From contig JAPYTK010000030.1 of assembly GCA_029941785.1 (NCBI GenBank), positions 1-38,062 on the forward strand: DNA of 38,062 bases. Reading direction: 5' to 3'. The notes under the pieces were generated by a model. It was given only the letters and a program-made list of their open reading frames with translations. It made no database searches and was not told where the DNA came from. Positions within the stretch are counted from its first letter, which is position 1. Every line of letters starts with the position of its first letter. Origin of the DNA: Polyangiaceae bacterium. Its GTDB lineage: Bacteria; Myxococcota_A; Polyangia; Polyangiales; Polyangiaceae. Positions 16,555 to 25,186 of this stretch are shown here, piece by piece. Both the position numbers and the translations under genes were made by a program.

Positions 16555-17865
16555 TCACTTCGGGTCGGGGATCGGCTTGGTTCCCACTGCCGTACCCGGT
16601 TCGGCGATCCAGCGCCAATTGTCGATGAGGGTCGTGGAATCGAGCACGCCGTCCCCGGAATCGTAGACGCCCCACATCATCTTGATCACCGCGCCAGGAA
16701 CGACGGGAGCTTGCGTCGTGAGCCAACTCGTCGCCCCGTGATCCTGCCCAAACATGCCATCCGCCTCAAAGCCGGTGCCCGCAAGTTCGCTGTTGCCGAG
16801 CGAACAGGTGAAGTTCTTACCGCCGGCCAAACATGGCGGACCACCCTGGCAGCCGCACACCTCGAGAAAGGCGTTGTTCACGCTCACCGGGTTGTTCTGG
16901 CTGTCGAAGGAGATGTTCCCGTCTTTTTGACCCATGGGGATGGGATCGAGAATGGCGACGAAGAAGTCGTTGAACTGGCTGCACACGTAGCCCGGCCACT
17001 CGAAGGTGTAGAAATTGAAGTCGAAGGCAAAGCCGTTCGCGTTGGTGGGTACGCGGATCGTGAGCTGCAAGGCCGTCCCGTCATTCGGCGTACCGGTCGT
17101 GACTCCTGGGCACGATGGTGACTCCTTCGGAAAGCCGATCGGGTGGCTGCTCGTGTAGCCCTTTGAGAACCCTTGAGGGCTCTGGTAGCCCGGGTCGGTC
17201 GGCTGCCGCGCGCTGCCACTGGACAGGGCGAACATCTGCTGGCCCTTCTGGACGTTGACGTTCGGCCCGAAGGCATTGAGCGTGCCATGTCCCAAGTGAA
17301 AGTTGGGGCTGGACGGAAGCGTGCTGCCGTCCACGCTGACCCACTTGGCCTCGATCACGCCCCAATCCTTGGCGCCAAGCGCCGTCTTGCACAGATCCAT
17401 GGCGCGAGCGCCGTCCATGGGATCGTTGGAGTCGACCGCAATCTGACCGTCGCAAATGCCCGGAACGTTGTCGATTTCTCCGTCGCAATCCTCATCCACG
17501 GCGGGCGGAGCACCACCCATACCGTTCGGATCGGCCACGACCTCGACCGCGCCTGGATTCATGTTCGGATCGCAATCGTTGCAATCCCCTTCATTGATGC
17601 TCCAGCCGTCCATGTCCTTGTCTTCGTCGGGACCGGCATCGCAGTTCGTGCCCGTACCCGTCGACCCTCCCGTGGAGGGATTGAATCCAGTCGTCGCACT
17701 GGCGTTCACGGTCGCGCCGCCCGCGCCTCCGCTACCCGCCGTCACCGAACCCGCGGCTCCCCCGTCGTCGTCAAACACCAAGCTGGAATTCTTCGAAGCG
17801 GAGCACGCAACGACAACAACGACAGCAGACAAAAGAAAAGGAAAACGAATACGACGGAACATCAT
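16555..17865 (-). CDS. Choice-of-anchor L, MopE-like calcium-binding lipoprotein
   Basis: The start is placed at one of two adjacent ATGs (17865 or 17862), both behind an AGAGG site, giving about 436 residues; a longer frame to 17964 lacks support. A hydrophobic signal with lipobox (VVVVACSA) is followed by a Gly/Ala/Thr linker. Next comes an Asp-rich region (DEDKDMDGW..., GDCNDCDPNMNPGA..., DEDCDGEIDN) of the MopE/thrombospondin type-3 calcium-binding sort. The larger C-terminal domain matches the choice-of-anchor L family (FAFDFNFYTFEWPGYVCSQFNDFF, then a late CGCQGGPPC cluster and DNWRW near the end). It is a surface protein of unknown role. Confidence 0.8.
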   Translation of the reverse strand: MMFRRIRFPFLLSAVVVVVACSASKNSSLVFDDDGGAAGSVTAGSGGAGGATVNASATTGFNPSTGGSTGTGTNCDAGPDEDKDMDGWSINEGDCNDCDPNMNPGAVEVVADPNGMGGAPPAVDEDCDGEIDNVPGICDGQIAVDSNDPMDGARAMDLCKTALGAKDWGVIEAKWVSVDGSTLPSSPNFHLGHGTLNAFGPNVNVQKGQQMFALSSGSARQPTDPGYQSPQGFSKGYTSSHPIGFPKESPSCPGVTTGTPNDGTALQLTIRVPTNANGFAFDFNFYTFEWPGYVCSQFNDFFVAILDPIPMGQKDGNISFDSQNNPVSVNNAFLEVCGCQGGPPCLAGGKNFTCSLGNSELAGTGFEADGMFGQDHGATSWLTTQAPVVPGAVIKMMWGVYDSGDGVLDSTTLIDNWRWIAEPGTAVGTKPIPDPK

Positions 17866-18044
17866 TGGTACCTCTATCCCCCTAGCAATCGGGGCGGAGT
17901 CTACATGGAACTGGGCAGCCATGCACGGCACAAGCCGATCTGCCGAATCGCCGAAGACCATCAAGGAAGGCCATGGGCTTTATGCGTCTACGGTCCATTG
18001 GCACGCCGCGCTCCTGCTGGTGTAATGACACATGACCCTCACCC
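17866..18044. promoter_or_regulatory. Divergent region upstream of the aro-trp gene cluster
   Basis: These 179 bases lie between the choice-of-anchor L gene (minus) and aroB (plus) and must contain the promoter for the whole aro-trp cluster, since no later junction before trpA has room for one. I see no tryptophan-codon-rich leader peptide, no attenuator-like hairpin set and no TrpR-like operator. An isolated TTGGCACG (17998-18005) resembles a sigma-54 -24 element but lacks a matching -12 element. Confidence 0.4.
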
Positions 18045-19139
18045 ATGCAGCACATTACCGACATCCAGCCCTTGTCCGCAGGCAGTTATCCCGTGTTTTA
18101 CGGCTCGAAGGTCGCGCCTAAGCTCGTACAATTGTGGCGCCCCGAATGGCGGCGTGCCGCGCTCATTGCCGATCTCACGACCGAGCGCCTGTTCGGACGA
18201 CAACTGCAGGGCGCCCTCGAGAACAACGGTATCGACGTTCTCGCGCTGAGCTTCGAGCCAGGAGAACAGCACAAGACCCGTGAAACCAAGGCACGTTTGG
18301 AAGACGCGATGCTCGCCGCAGGCCTCGATCGATCGAGCTGCGTCGTCGCCGTCGGCGGAGGCATTCCATTGGATCTCGGTGGGTTCATCGCCGCCACCTA
18401 CATGCGGGGCATCGCTCACGTGAACGTCGCCACGACACTCTTGGCACAAGTCGACGCGGCGATTGGGGGAAAGACGGCCGTGAACACCGCTCGGGGGAAA
18501 AACCTCCTCGGAGCCTTTCATCACCCGCGGGCCGTGTTGCTGGATACCGGAGCGCTCGACCTGCTTCCCGCGGTGGAGTTGAAGAACGGGTTGGCCGAGG
18601 CGATCAAACACGCGATGCTCGCCGATCCCGCACTCTTTGAACGACTCGAAGGGTGGGCCGCCAAGCGCAGCAGCGACAAGCCACCAGACGAAATCGTGGC
18701 GCGCTGCGTCGAAATCAAAGCCGAGGTCGTGGCGGCCGATGACCGCGATACGGGAAAGCGGCATATTCTCAACTTTGGACATACGGTGGGCCACGCGATT
18801 GAGCACGGCACCGCTCACCAGACCCCCCACGGGCATGCGGTCGCCATCGGAATGGTGGTCGAGGCTCGTCTCGCAGCTCGCGCAGGCTGGTTGACAGAGA
18901 CGGCTGGCCTTCGACTCGAGGCGCTATTGAACACCCTCGGGCTGCCGACCCGGCCGCCCTGCTCCTTTGCCGAGGCAGCCCCCGGCTTGGCGCACGACAA
19001 GAAAACCACCGCTGGAGTCATCTACTGCGCCATTCCGACGGATTTGGGCGTCACAGAAGCCCTTGGAGACGGCCCGGGAGGCTGGTCCCGCGCAACATCC
19101 CTCGATCAGATTGAAAAAGCATGGGAAGCTCAGGCCTGA
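18045..19139 (+). CDS. aroB: 3-dehydroquinate synthase
   Basis: 364 residues. It converts DAHP to 3-dehydroquinate using NAD and a divalent metal. The metal ligands are present: Glu185 (GLAEAIKHA), His246 (NFGHTVGHA) and His264 (PHGHAVAIGM). The NAD loop is GGGIPLDLGGF (104-114), where most family members have GGGVVGDLAGF, and VATTLLAQVDAAIGGKTAVN keeps the substrate Lys. It is first of ten closely packed aro/trp genes. The ATG at 18045 is fixed by an in-frame TGA 12 bases upstream; no good ribosome-binding site precedes it, so the message may have a very short leader. Confidence 0.95.
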   Translation: MQHITDIQPLSAGSYPVFYGSKVAPKLVQLWRPEWRRAALIADLTTERLFGRQLQGALENNGIDVLALSFEPGEQHKTRETKARLEDAMLAAGLDRSSCVVAVGGGIPLDLGGFIAATYMRGIAHVNVATTLLAQVDAAIGGKTAVNTARGKNLLGAFHHPRAVLLDTGALDLLPAVELKNGLAEAIKHAMLADPALFERLEGWAAKRSSDKPPDEIVARCVEIKAEVVAADDRDTGKRHILNFGHTVGHAIEHGTAHQTPHGHAVAIGMVVEARLAARAGWLTETAGLRLEALLNTLGLPTRPPCSFAEAAPGLAHDKKTTAGVIYCAIPTDLGVTEALGDGPGGWSRATSLDQIEKAWEAQA

Positions 19140-19152
19140 ACCGGACCTGAGT

Positions 19153-20652
19153 GTGCTTTGTATCACTGGCAAAGAGGGGAGCGCCGCTGAGCTCAACCGC
19201 CGCATCGAGCGAAGTGACGCCGCGCTCCATCAAGCAGGCGTCAAGACTTGGATGCACGAGGTCCGGCTCGACGCCATAGCCTCGATCGACGACGACACCT
19301 TCGCGCTCATCGACAAGCTCGGCGGCCGAGCCTTGGTTTGCTGCCGTCCTGTGCGTGAGGGCGGAGCCTTTGACGGAGATGAGGCGGCACGCATTGCTCT
19401 GTTGCGCAGAGCGCACGACACGCCGGCGCGTTACATCGATATCGAACATGACGTTCCCGATAGCCAGCTCACCGGATTTGACCGCGGTCGCATCGTCTTG
19501 TCTCGGCACGACTTCAACGCGGTTCCTCCTCAGGCGCTCGGCATCGTGATGCAAATGGCCGATCGAAACGTGGGGGCGGTCAAGCTCGCCTGCCACGTGA
19601 GCGCGGCGGAACAACTCGCGCCCCTTCACCACGCGGCCCGCGAACTTCAGAGGCAACAAGTCCCAGCAGCCATCATCGGTATGGGCCCCGCGGGTCTCGT
19701 GTCCCGTAGCCACTATCGCGCCTTCGGCAGCGCCTGGACCTATGTCGCGGCCACGGCGCAAACCGCGACCGCCCCCGGACAGCTCGATTTGCCCGCCGCC
19801 CTCGCGATGAACTTGCCCCGTTCCGCGGGAGCCCCTTTGTATGCGCTGGTAGGCGGACCGCAAGTCTTTGCATCACCCGGCCCGCGTACCTATTGCGCCC
19901 TGTTCCGGGCGCACGATCTTCCTTCGAGCTACGTCCCGATCATCGTCGGCGATCTGAGCGCGGCGCTCCCCTTGCTCGAGTCGTTGGGGGCACGGGGACT
20001 GAGCGTTACAATGCCCCTTAAACGCAGCGCGCTCGGTCTCGCGATCCCCGATGACCTCGCCCGTGAGACCGGAGCCGCCAACACGCTGTGGCTTCAAGAC
20101 GACGGCTGGCACGCGAGCAACACCGATATCCGGGGGGTGCGGGTCCCGCTCGACGTGACGATGGCCGAAGTAACTCGGGTCAGCGGCAGGGACGCGCGCG
20201 TGTTGATCCTAGGCACCGGTGGAGCGGCGCGCGCAGCGGTGATGGCGTGTGCACAGCTCGGCCTGCAGATCACCGTGTCGGGACGAAACATCGAGGCGGC
20301 AAGCCGCACGGTCGGGGATCGAGGAACCACGACCGCCTGGCTCGAGCGGAGCCACCACGCGCACGATGTCCTGATCAACGCGACATCGATCGGCGGCCGG
20401 CAATGCCCATGGCCTGAGAACGCACGAATCAACACACAAGTTGTCTTCGATCTCGCCATCGCGACAGAGCCGTCGCGTCTTCTCGAGCGAGCCCATGCAC
20501 AAGGCGCGCTGACCCTCGATCCTACGGCGATGTGGATTCATCAGGGCGCCGCCCAAATGCAACTCATGCTGCAGCGCCGGATTGACGTCGAAGATCTCGA
20601 AACCGCCATGTCCACTGCCGCCCGACTCGACCACAGCGAAGGTGCCCACTAG
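19153..20652 (+). CDS. aroDE: Fused 3-dehydroquinate dehydratase (type I) and shikimate dehydrogenase
   Basis: 499 residues from GTG 19153, 13 bases after aroB; this matches the first strand of type I AroD. Start uncertain because the ribosome-binding site is weak. The AroD domain (1-215) keeps Glu36, Arg38, Arg65 (CCRPVREGG), catalytic His119 (SRHDF), Schiff-base Lys144 (AVKLA), Arg185 and Gln210 (APGQ). The AroE domain (about 228-499) keeps Lys290 (SVTMPLK), Asn310, Asp325 (NTDIRG), the GTGGAAR nucleotide loop (354-360), INATSIG and Gln464. The shikimate-binding motif, usually SxSPxxHN, reads SPGPRTYC (241-248), so the second Ser is Gly. The pair performs dehydroquinate to shikimate. The arrangement equals the plant AroD-AroE fusion. 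Confidence 0.88.
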   Translation: MLCITGKEGSAAELNRRIERSDAALHQAGVKTWMHEVRLDAIASIDDDTFALIDKLGGRALVCCRPVREGGAFDGDEAARIALLRRAHDTPARYIDIEHDVPDSQLTGFDRGRIVLSRHDFNAVPPQALGIVMQMADRNVGAVKLACHVSAAEQLAPLHHAARELQRQQVPAAIIGMGPAGLVSRSHYRAFGSAWTYVAATAQTATAPGQLDLPAALAMNLPRSAGAPLYALVGGPQVFASPGPRTYCALFRAHDLPSSYVPIIVGDLSAALPLLESLGARGLSVTMPLKRSALGLAIPDDLARETGAANTLWLQDDGWHASNTDIRGVRVPLDVTMAEVTRVSGRDARVLILGTGGAARAAVMACAQLGLQITVSGRNIEAASRTVGDRGTTTAWLERSHHAHDVLINATSIGGRQCPWPENARINTQVVFDLAIATEPSRLLERAHAQGALTLDPTAMWIHQGAAQMQLMLQRRIDVEDLETAMSTAARLDHSEGAH

Positions 20653-20665
20653 GCTTCGTCGAGCC

Positions 20666-21955
20666 ATGGTCGTCCACCTCGAAGCCCCCAGCAGCAAGAG
20701 CATGACTCAGCGCTCTTTGCTCATCGGAGCCTTGTGCCCCGAGCCCTCCGTGATTGAGCGCGCGCTGTTATGCGACGACTCACGCTATCTCAGCGGCTTA
20801 CTTGAAACCCTCGGCTGCGAGATCGATTGGACCTCAACGGCCACCGAGGGGGATGCCGACGCCCCTCCCCATGAAGTCGCTCTGCGGCCAGCCGCGACGT
20901 GGCGCCGCCCGACCGAACCGCTCTATTGCGGGAACGCCGGAACCGCCGTCCGTTTCGGGTCCTGCCTCTCCTTGTTGCTCGACGAGCCCCTCGTCATCGA
21001 CGGCGACCCTCACATGCGGAAACGACCCATCGGAGCCTTGTCCGACAGCCTTCGTCAGCTTGGCGTCGACGTGCAACACCTCAAGCGCGAGGGCTGCCCA
21101 CCGATCGCGCTTCACCGGACGAAAGAGGCACCCAGCGTGGTGGAAGTGGACGCCTCCTTGTCCAGTCAATACGCTAGCGGGCTGCTGATGATCGCGCCAC
21201 GGCTACCCAGTGGATTGACGGTCAAGCTCACGACACCCCAAGACACCGCGCTGGTGAGCATGCCTTACGTTGAAATGACGCTGAGTATGATGCGGGCGGC
21301 TGGCGCCGCGATCGATCGACCGGCACAAGACACGATCGTGGTAGCCGGAAGCGGCTATCAACTCCCGGCCGCCACGACCCGCCGCGTGGCCATCGAGAGC
21401 GACTGGTCAGCCGCATCGTTCTTGTTGGCCGCCGGAGAGATCATCGGTACCAAAGTGGTGTTGCCTGGCCTCTTGTCGCCGGAATCCTCGCTACAGGGTG
21501 ACTCGGCATTTGCCCACATGCTCGCTCAGATAGACCAGCAGCCCGTCAATCGCTTCGATCTCAGCGACACGCCCGACCTCATCGCCCCGCTCGTCGCTCG
21601 CTGCCTGTACGCGCGCCACCCCACGGAGATCCGAGGAGCCGCCCACACCCGCATCAAGGAATGCGACCGGGTGGCGGTACTGTGTCGGGAACTCTCCAAG
21701 ATCGGAGCCGAGATGATCCCACTACCGGATGGAATCGACATGAAACCCTTGTCGCAAGCGGCGCTCACTAACGACTCGGCGCCGGTCACCCTCGATCCGG
21801 ACTCCGATCACCGCATGGCGATGGCCTTCGGCATCGTGTCCCTGCGCGCACCGAGCATTCGCGTCGCGGAGCCAGCTTGTGTAAGCAAGTCCTTCCCCAA
21901 CTTCTGGGCCGCCCTAGATTCCCTACGCGAACACGACCGAGGTAATGCGACATGA
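20666..21955 (+). CDS. aroA: 3-phosphoshikimate 1-carboxyvinyltransferase (EPSP synthase)
   Basis: 429 residues from ATG 20666, 13 bases after aroDE; a GTG at 20642 inside aroDE is an alternative. It joins PEP to shikimate-3-phosphate. Key segments are SSKSMTQRSLL (Lys11), GNAGTAVRF (89-97), RKRPIGAL (118-125), SSQYASGLL (166-174), IESDWSAASF (243-252), DTPDLIAPL with the catalytic Asp near 304, IKECDR (330-335) and DHRMAMAF (381-388). The residue after the GNAGTAxR Arg is Phe where E. coli has Pro. The shikimate kinase that supplies its substrate is not in the window. The stop overlaps the aroF start (ATGA). Confidence 0.95.
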   Translation: MVVHLEAPSSKSMTQRSLLIGALCPEPSVIERALLCDDSRYLSGLLETLGCEIDWTSTATEGDADAPPHEVALRPAATWRRPTEPLYCGNAGTAVRFGSCLSLLLDEPLVIDGDPHMRKRPIGALSDSLRQLGVDVQHLKREGCPPIALHRTKEAPSVVEVDASLSSQYASGLLMIAPRLPSGLTVKLTTPQDTALVSMPYVEMTLSMMRAAGAAIDRPAQDTIVVAGSGYQLPAATTRRVAIESDWSAASFLLAAGEIIGTKVVLPGLLSPESSLQGDSAFAHMLAQIDQQPVNRFDLSDTPDLIAPLVARCLYARHPTEIRGAAHTRIKECDRVAVLCRELSKIGAEMIPLPDGIDMKPLSQAALTNDSAPVTLDPDSDHRMAMAFGIVSLRAPSIRVAEPACVSKSFPNFWAALDSLREHDRGNAT

Positions 21956-22965
21956 TCATCGTTCTTAAGCCGGAAGCGACCAAAGAACAGGCTGACGAAC
22001 TTCTCGCGCGCATCGAGGAGCGCGGCCTTAAATCTCTCTACATGCCGGGCAGCGAGCGTACCGTGCTCGGCGCACTTGGCGATGAGCGAGTGCTCGGCGA
22101 ACTGCGACTCGAGAGCCACCCGATGGTCGAGAGCGTGAAAGCCATCCTCGCCCCGTACAAACTCGTCAGTCGGGAAGTGCACCCCCACGACTCGGTGGTG
22201 TCGATCGGAGGCGCCACGGTCGGGGGCGAGGCCTTCATGGTGATCGCCGGACCCTGCGCGATCGAATCGAAAGAGCAGTTCACGCAGACGGCCGAGCAGG
22301 TCAAGAAACATGGCGCCCACGCGTTGCGCGGCGGAGCCTTCAAGCCACGCACGAGCCCGTACAGCTTCCAAGGCCTTGGCATCGAGGGTTTGAAGATCAT
22401 GGGCGAGGTCAAAACCGCCTTGGGGATCCCGGCCGTGACCGAGGTCGTCGAAGCCAGCGACATTCAAGCCATCGCCGACCACGCGGACGCCTTGCAAGTG
22501 GGCGCCCGCAACATGCAGAACTTCCGCCTCCTGAAACAACTCGGCGAATGTGGCAAACCCGTCATCCTCAAGCGCGGGATGGCCGCGACCATCAAGGATC
22601 TGCTTCTCGCCGCCGAGTACATCGTGAGTGAGGGCAACGAGAACGTCATCCTTTGCGAACGGGGCATTCGAACCTTCGAGACGGCCACGCGCAACACCCT
22701 CGATTTAAGTGCCGTCCCCTTCATCAAACAGCGCAGCCACTTGCCGGTGATCGTCGATCCTTCTCACGGAACCGGGCGCCGTGAATTGGTCGAACCGATG
22801 TCCCGTGCCGCGGTCGCCTGCGGAGCAGACGGGATCATGGTCGAGGTTCACTGCAACCCACCCGAAGCCTTGTCGGACGGCGCCCAATCCTTGTTTCCCG
22901 ATCAATTCGCGGCGTTCATGCAAGGCTTGCGTCCCTTCGTGGAGGCGGTGGGCAAGAAGCTGTGA
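21952..22965 (+). CDS. aroF: 3-deoxy-7-phosphoheptulonate synthase (DAHP synthase, type I-beta)
   Basis: 337 residues. It is the first enzyme of the shikimate pathway, condensing PEP and erythrose-4-phosphate. The N-terminal 70 residues ([13 protein letters not shown]...) form the ferredoxin-like regulatory domain seen in Thermotoga-type enzymes, where it mediates feedback inhibition by aromatic amino acids. The barrel follows with metal ligands Cys102 (GPCAIES), His272 (DPSHGTG), Glu298 and Asp309, and with [16 protein letters not shown] (126-141) and LKRGM (206-210). The ATG overlaps the aroA stop and has CGAGG nine bases upstream. The stop overlaps the trpE GTG. Confidence 0.95.
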   Translation: MIIVLKPEATKEQADELLARIEERGLKSLYMPGSERTVLGALGDERVLGELRLESHPMVESVKAILAPYKLVSREVHPHDSVVSIGGATVGGEAFMVIAGPCAIESKEQFTQTAEQVKKHGAHALRGGAFKPRTSPYSFQGLGIEGLKIMGEVKTALGIPAVTEVVEASDIQAIADHADALQVGARNMQNFRLLKQLGECGKPVILKRGMAATIKDLLLAAEYIVSEGNENVILCERGIRTFETATRNTLDLSAVPFIKQRSHLPVIVDPSHGTGRRELVEPMSRAAVACGADGIMVEVHCNPPEALSDGAQSLFPDQFAAFMQGLRPFVEAVGKKL

Positions 22966-24548
22966 AGCCTGCCGCCATCGAGTCCGGGACGGTCGCCACA
23001 CTCACCCGCAGCATCTCCGGCTGTGCCTCCGACCCCGTCTCGCTCTATGGCCGGCTTTGTGCGGAGGGAAGCGCACCGGCCACGGCACTGCTCGAATCGG
23101 CCGACCAAACCACGAAGAGTGGCGAGAAGAGTCTGGTCATGGCTCGGGCCGCACTCGCGATCACCGGCCGCGGTCGCCGTGTCGAGGTTCGAGCGCTGAG
23201 TCCCAACGGCGACTGTTTGTTGACGCGGCTAGCGGAGATCGTTCCGGAGGAAGTTTCCGTCACGCACGGCGACGCCAAACTACAGCTTTGCTATCCGCCT
23301 CGCGCAGGTGGCGAAGAACAGACCCGGCTCACCTCAGCCGGTCCATTGGACGTCTTGCGCCAGCTGCTCACGCAGCTCCGGCCGACAGAGACGAGCCAAG
23401 ACCACCCGGCACTGCTGATCGGATCCCTGGCTTACGATCTGGTGGCCGCTTACGAAGACTTGCCCGACGCCCAGACCGACAAGAGCGGGTGGCCGGACAT
23501 CGAAATGTGGCTCGCAGACCGCGTGGTGTGGATCGATCATGTGGCACGCCGCACGACGGCCGTCTGTTACGTCGTCGGAGGAGAGCAGAGCGAACAGCGC
23601 TACCACGACGGGGCCCATGCCTTGACGGATCTCGTAGCGAGCTGCGAAGCGACCGAAAGCCAAGCTGCCTACGCTGTATCTGCCGGCGAGCACCCAAGGC
23701 CACAGGTCGATATGGACGACGAGGCCTACATGGCCCAAGTCGCAGAGCTGAAGCAGCACATTGTCGATGGTGACATCTTTCAGATCGTTCCGTCTCGAAC
23801 CTTCTCGCTTCCGTGTTCCAACCCGCTCGCCGCCTACACGCGACTTCGCGCGCTCAATCCCAGCCCGTACATGTTCTTTCTCTCGGGGAGCCAGGGCATT
23901 CTGTTTGGCGCCTCGCCCGAGAGTGCACTGACCGTCACAAAGGACGGCGCCGACGGTCAGAAATGGGTGACCGTCAGCCCTATCGCGGGCACACGGCCCC
24001 GGGGCCGTAGAGAAGACGGAGAGATCGACCGCGACCTCGACACCCGGCTGGAAGCCGAGCTACGGCTCGATGAAAAAGAAGTCGCTGAACACATCATGCT
24101 CGTCGACCTCGCGCGAAACGATGTGGCGCGGATCAGCGAGGCGGGTACGCGCGAAGTGACGGAGCTGCTCCAGGTCGTCCGATACTCGCACGTCATGCAC
24201 CTGGTGAGTCTGGTCTCAGGACGCCTGCGAAGCGATCTCGATGCCCTGCACGCCTACGCCGCTACCATGAACATGGGAACCCTCGTTGGAGCGCCAAAAA
24301 TTAGGGCCGCGACCTTGTTGCGACAACACGAGGCGACCCGACGAGGCCCTTATGGTGGTGCGGTCGGCTATCTCACCGCTGACGGCGAATTCGACAGCTG
24401 CATCGTGATCCGGTCCGCTCAAGTCAGCAACGGTGTAGCCCAGGTCCGCGCAGGCGCTGGCGTGGTCTTCGATTCCGATCCCCAGGCCGAAGCCGATGAA
24501 ACGAGGCGCAAGGCCGCCGCCGTCCTCAAAGCCTTGGAGGAGCGATGA
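22962..24548 (+). CDS. trpE: Anthranilate synthase component I
   Basis: 528 residues from a GTG that overlaps the aroF stop (GTGA). It makes anthranilate from chorismate with TrpG. The N-terminal tryptophan-binding motif LLES (43-46) is intact, so feedback inhibition by tryptophan is expected. The catalytic part shows IFQIVPSRTFSLPC, NPSPYMFF, FGASPES, PIAGTRPRGRR, HIMLVDLARNDVARI, NMGTLVGAPK, GGAVGY and the final AGAGVVFDSDPQAEADET. Throughout, including the divergent N-terminal half (LLESAD...KSL, ITGRG...ALSPNG), it follows the E. coli TrpE pattern closely rather than the more usual non-enteric type. This is from recall of the E. coli sequence. Confidence 0.95.
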   Translation: MKPAAIESGTVATLTRSISGCASDPVSLYGRLCAEGSAPATALLESADQTTKSGEKSLVMARAALAITGRGRRVEVRALSPNGDCLLTRLAEIVPEEVSVTHGDAKLQLCYPPRAGGEEQTRLTSAGPLDVLRQLLTQLRPTETSQDHPALLIGSLAYDLVAAYEDLPDAQTDKSGWPDIEMWLADRVVWIDHVARRTTAVCYVVGGEQSEQRYHDGAHALTDLVASCEATESQAAYAVSAGEHPRPQVDMDDEAYMAQVAELKQHIVDGDIFQIVPSRTFSLPCSNPLAAYTRLRALNPSPYMFFLSGSQGILFGASPESALTVTKDGADGQKWVTVSPIAGTRPRGRREDGEIDRDLDTRLEAELRLDEKEVAEHIMLVDLARNDVARISEAGTREVTELLQVVRYSHVMHLVSLVSGRLRSDLDALHAYAATMNMGTLVGAPKIRAATLLRQHEATRRGPYGGAVGYLTADGEFDSCIVIRSAQVSNGVAQVRAGAGVVFDSDPQAEADETRRKAAAVLKALEER

Positions 24549-25186
24549 GCGTCGCTGACAAGCACCGCAGACCGCAGTCGCTCCACGTGCTGCTGATCGA
24601 CAATTTCGATTCCTTCAGCTTCAACCTCGTCGATGAGCTGCGAAAGAGGCAAGTCGACGTCGAGATCTGGCGCAACGACATCGACCCCGAGAAGGCCCTC
24701 GCGATCACGGAGCAATGGACGGGGCCAGGATTGGTGGTGCTCTCCCCGGGTCCCGGTTCGCCACGAGATGCCGGCTCCTGCATCGACATCATCAAATGCT
24801 GCTCCGGTCGGGTTCCGGTGTTCGGCGTGTGTCTTGGCCATCAAGCCATCGTCGAAGCGTACGGGGGCAAGGTGGGTTTCGCGGGTGAAGTGGTCCACGG
24901 CAAGACAGCGCAAATCGACCACGACGGCACGGGGCCATTCACGGGATTGGCTTCGCCGATGTCAGCCGCTCGCTATCACTCGCTCGCCGCTTCGGAGCTG
25001 CCTTCCTCGCTAAATGTGACGGCGCGATGTGGCGAAATCGTGATGGCCGTTCAGCATATTGATGCGCCGGTCTTCGGTGTGCAGTTTCACCCGGAGTCGA
25101 TCCTAACACCACAAGGTGGCTCCCTGATCGAGGGTGTGATTCAGTGGGCGAGCGCGTGGACGAAGGCCCCGGAAATCGAACCATGA
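24545..25186 (+). CDS. trpG: Anthranilate synthase component II (glutamine amidotransferase)
   Basis: 213 residues. It supplies ammonia from glutamine to TrpE. The class I amidotransferase triad is Cys96 (GVCLGHQAI), His182 and Glu184 (FHPESIL); the oxyanion segment SPGPGSP is at 67-73. LGHQAIVEAYGG and ARYHSL are as in the E. coli TrpG domain. In E. coli this domain is fused to TrpD; here the two are separate but overlap by ATGA. The ATG overlaps the trpE stop and has a strong GGAGGAG site just upstream. Confidence 0.95.
   Translation: MSVADKHRRPQSLHVLLIDNFDSFSFNLVDELRKRQVDVEIWRNDIDPEKALAITEQWTGPGLVVLSPGPGSPRDAGSCIDIIKCCSGRVPVFGVCLGHQAIVEAYGGKVGFAGEVVHGKTAQIDHDGTGPFTGLASPMSAARYHSLAASELPSSLNVTARCGEIVMAVQHIDAPVFGVQFHPESILTPQGGSLIEGVIQWASAWTKAPEIEP

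Noticed and set aside
17998-18005. TTGGCACG resembling a sigma-54 -24 element before aroB
   Set aside because: The bases where TTGC should stand read GCTCC, so there is no -12 element at the required spacing.
17921-18025. 34-codon open frame before aroB as a possible trp leader peptide
   Set aside because: It has a single Trp codon, no ribosome-binding site and no following attenuator hairpins.
20927-20960. Phe in place of the Pro after GNAGTAxR in AroA as a sign of glyphosate tolerance
   Set aside because: Many EPSP synthase classes have Phe or Leu here, so sequence alone does not support a tolerance claim.
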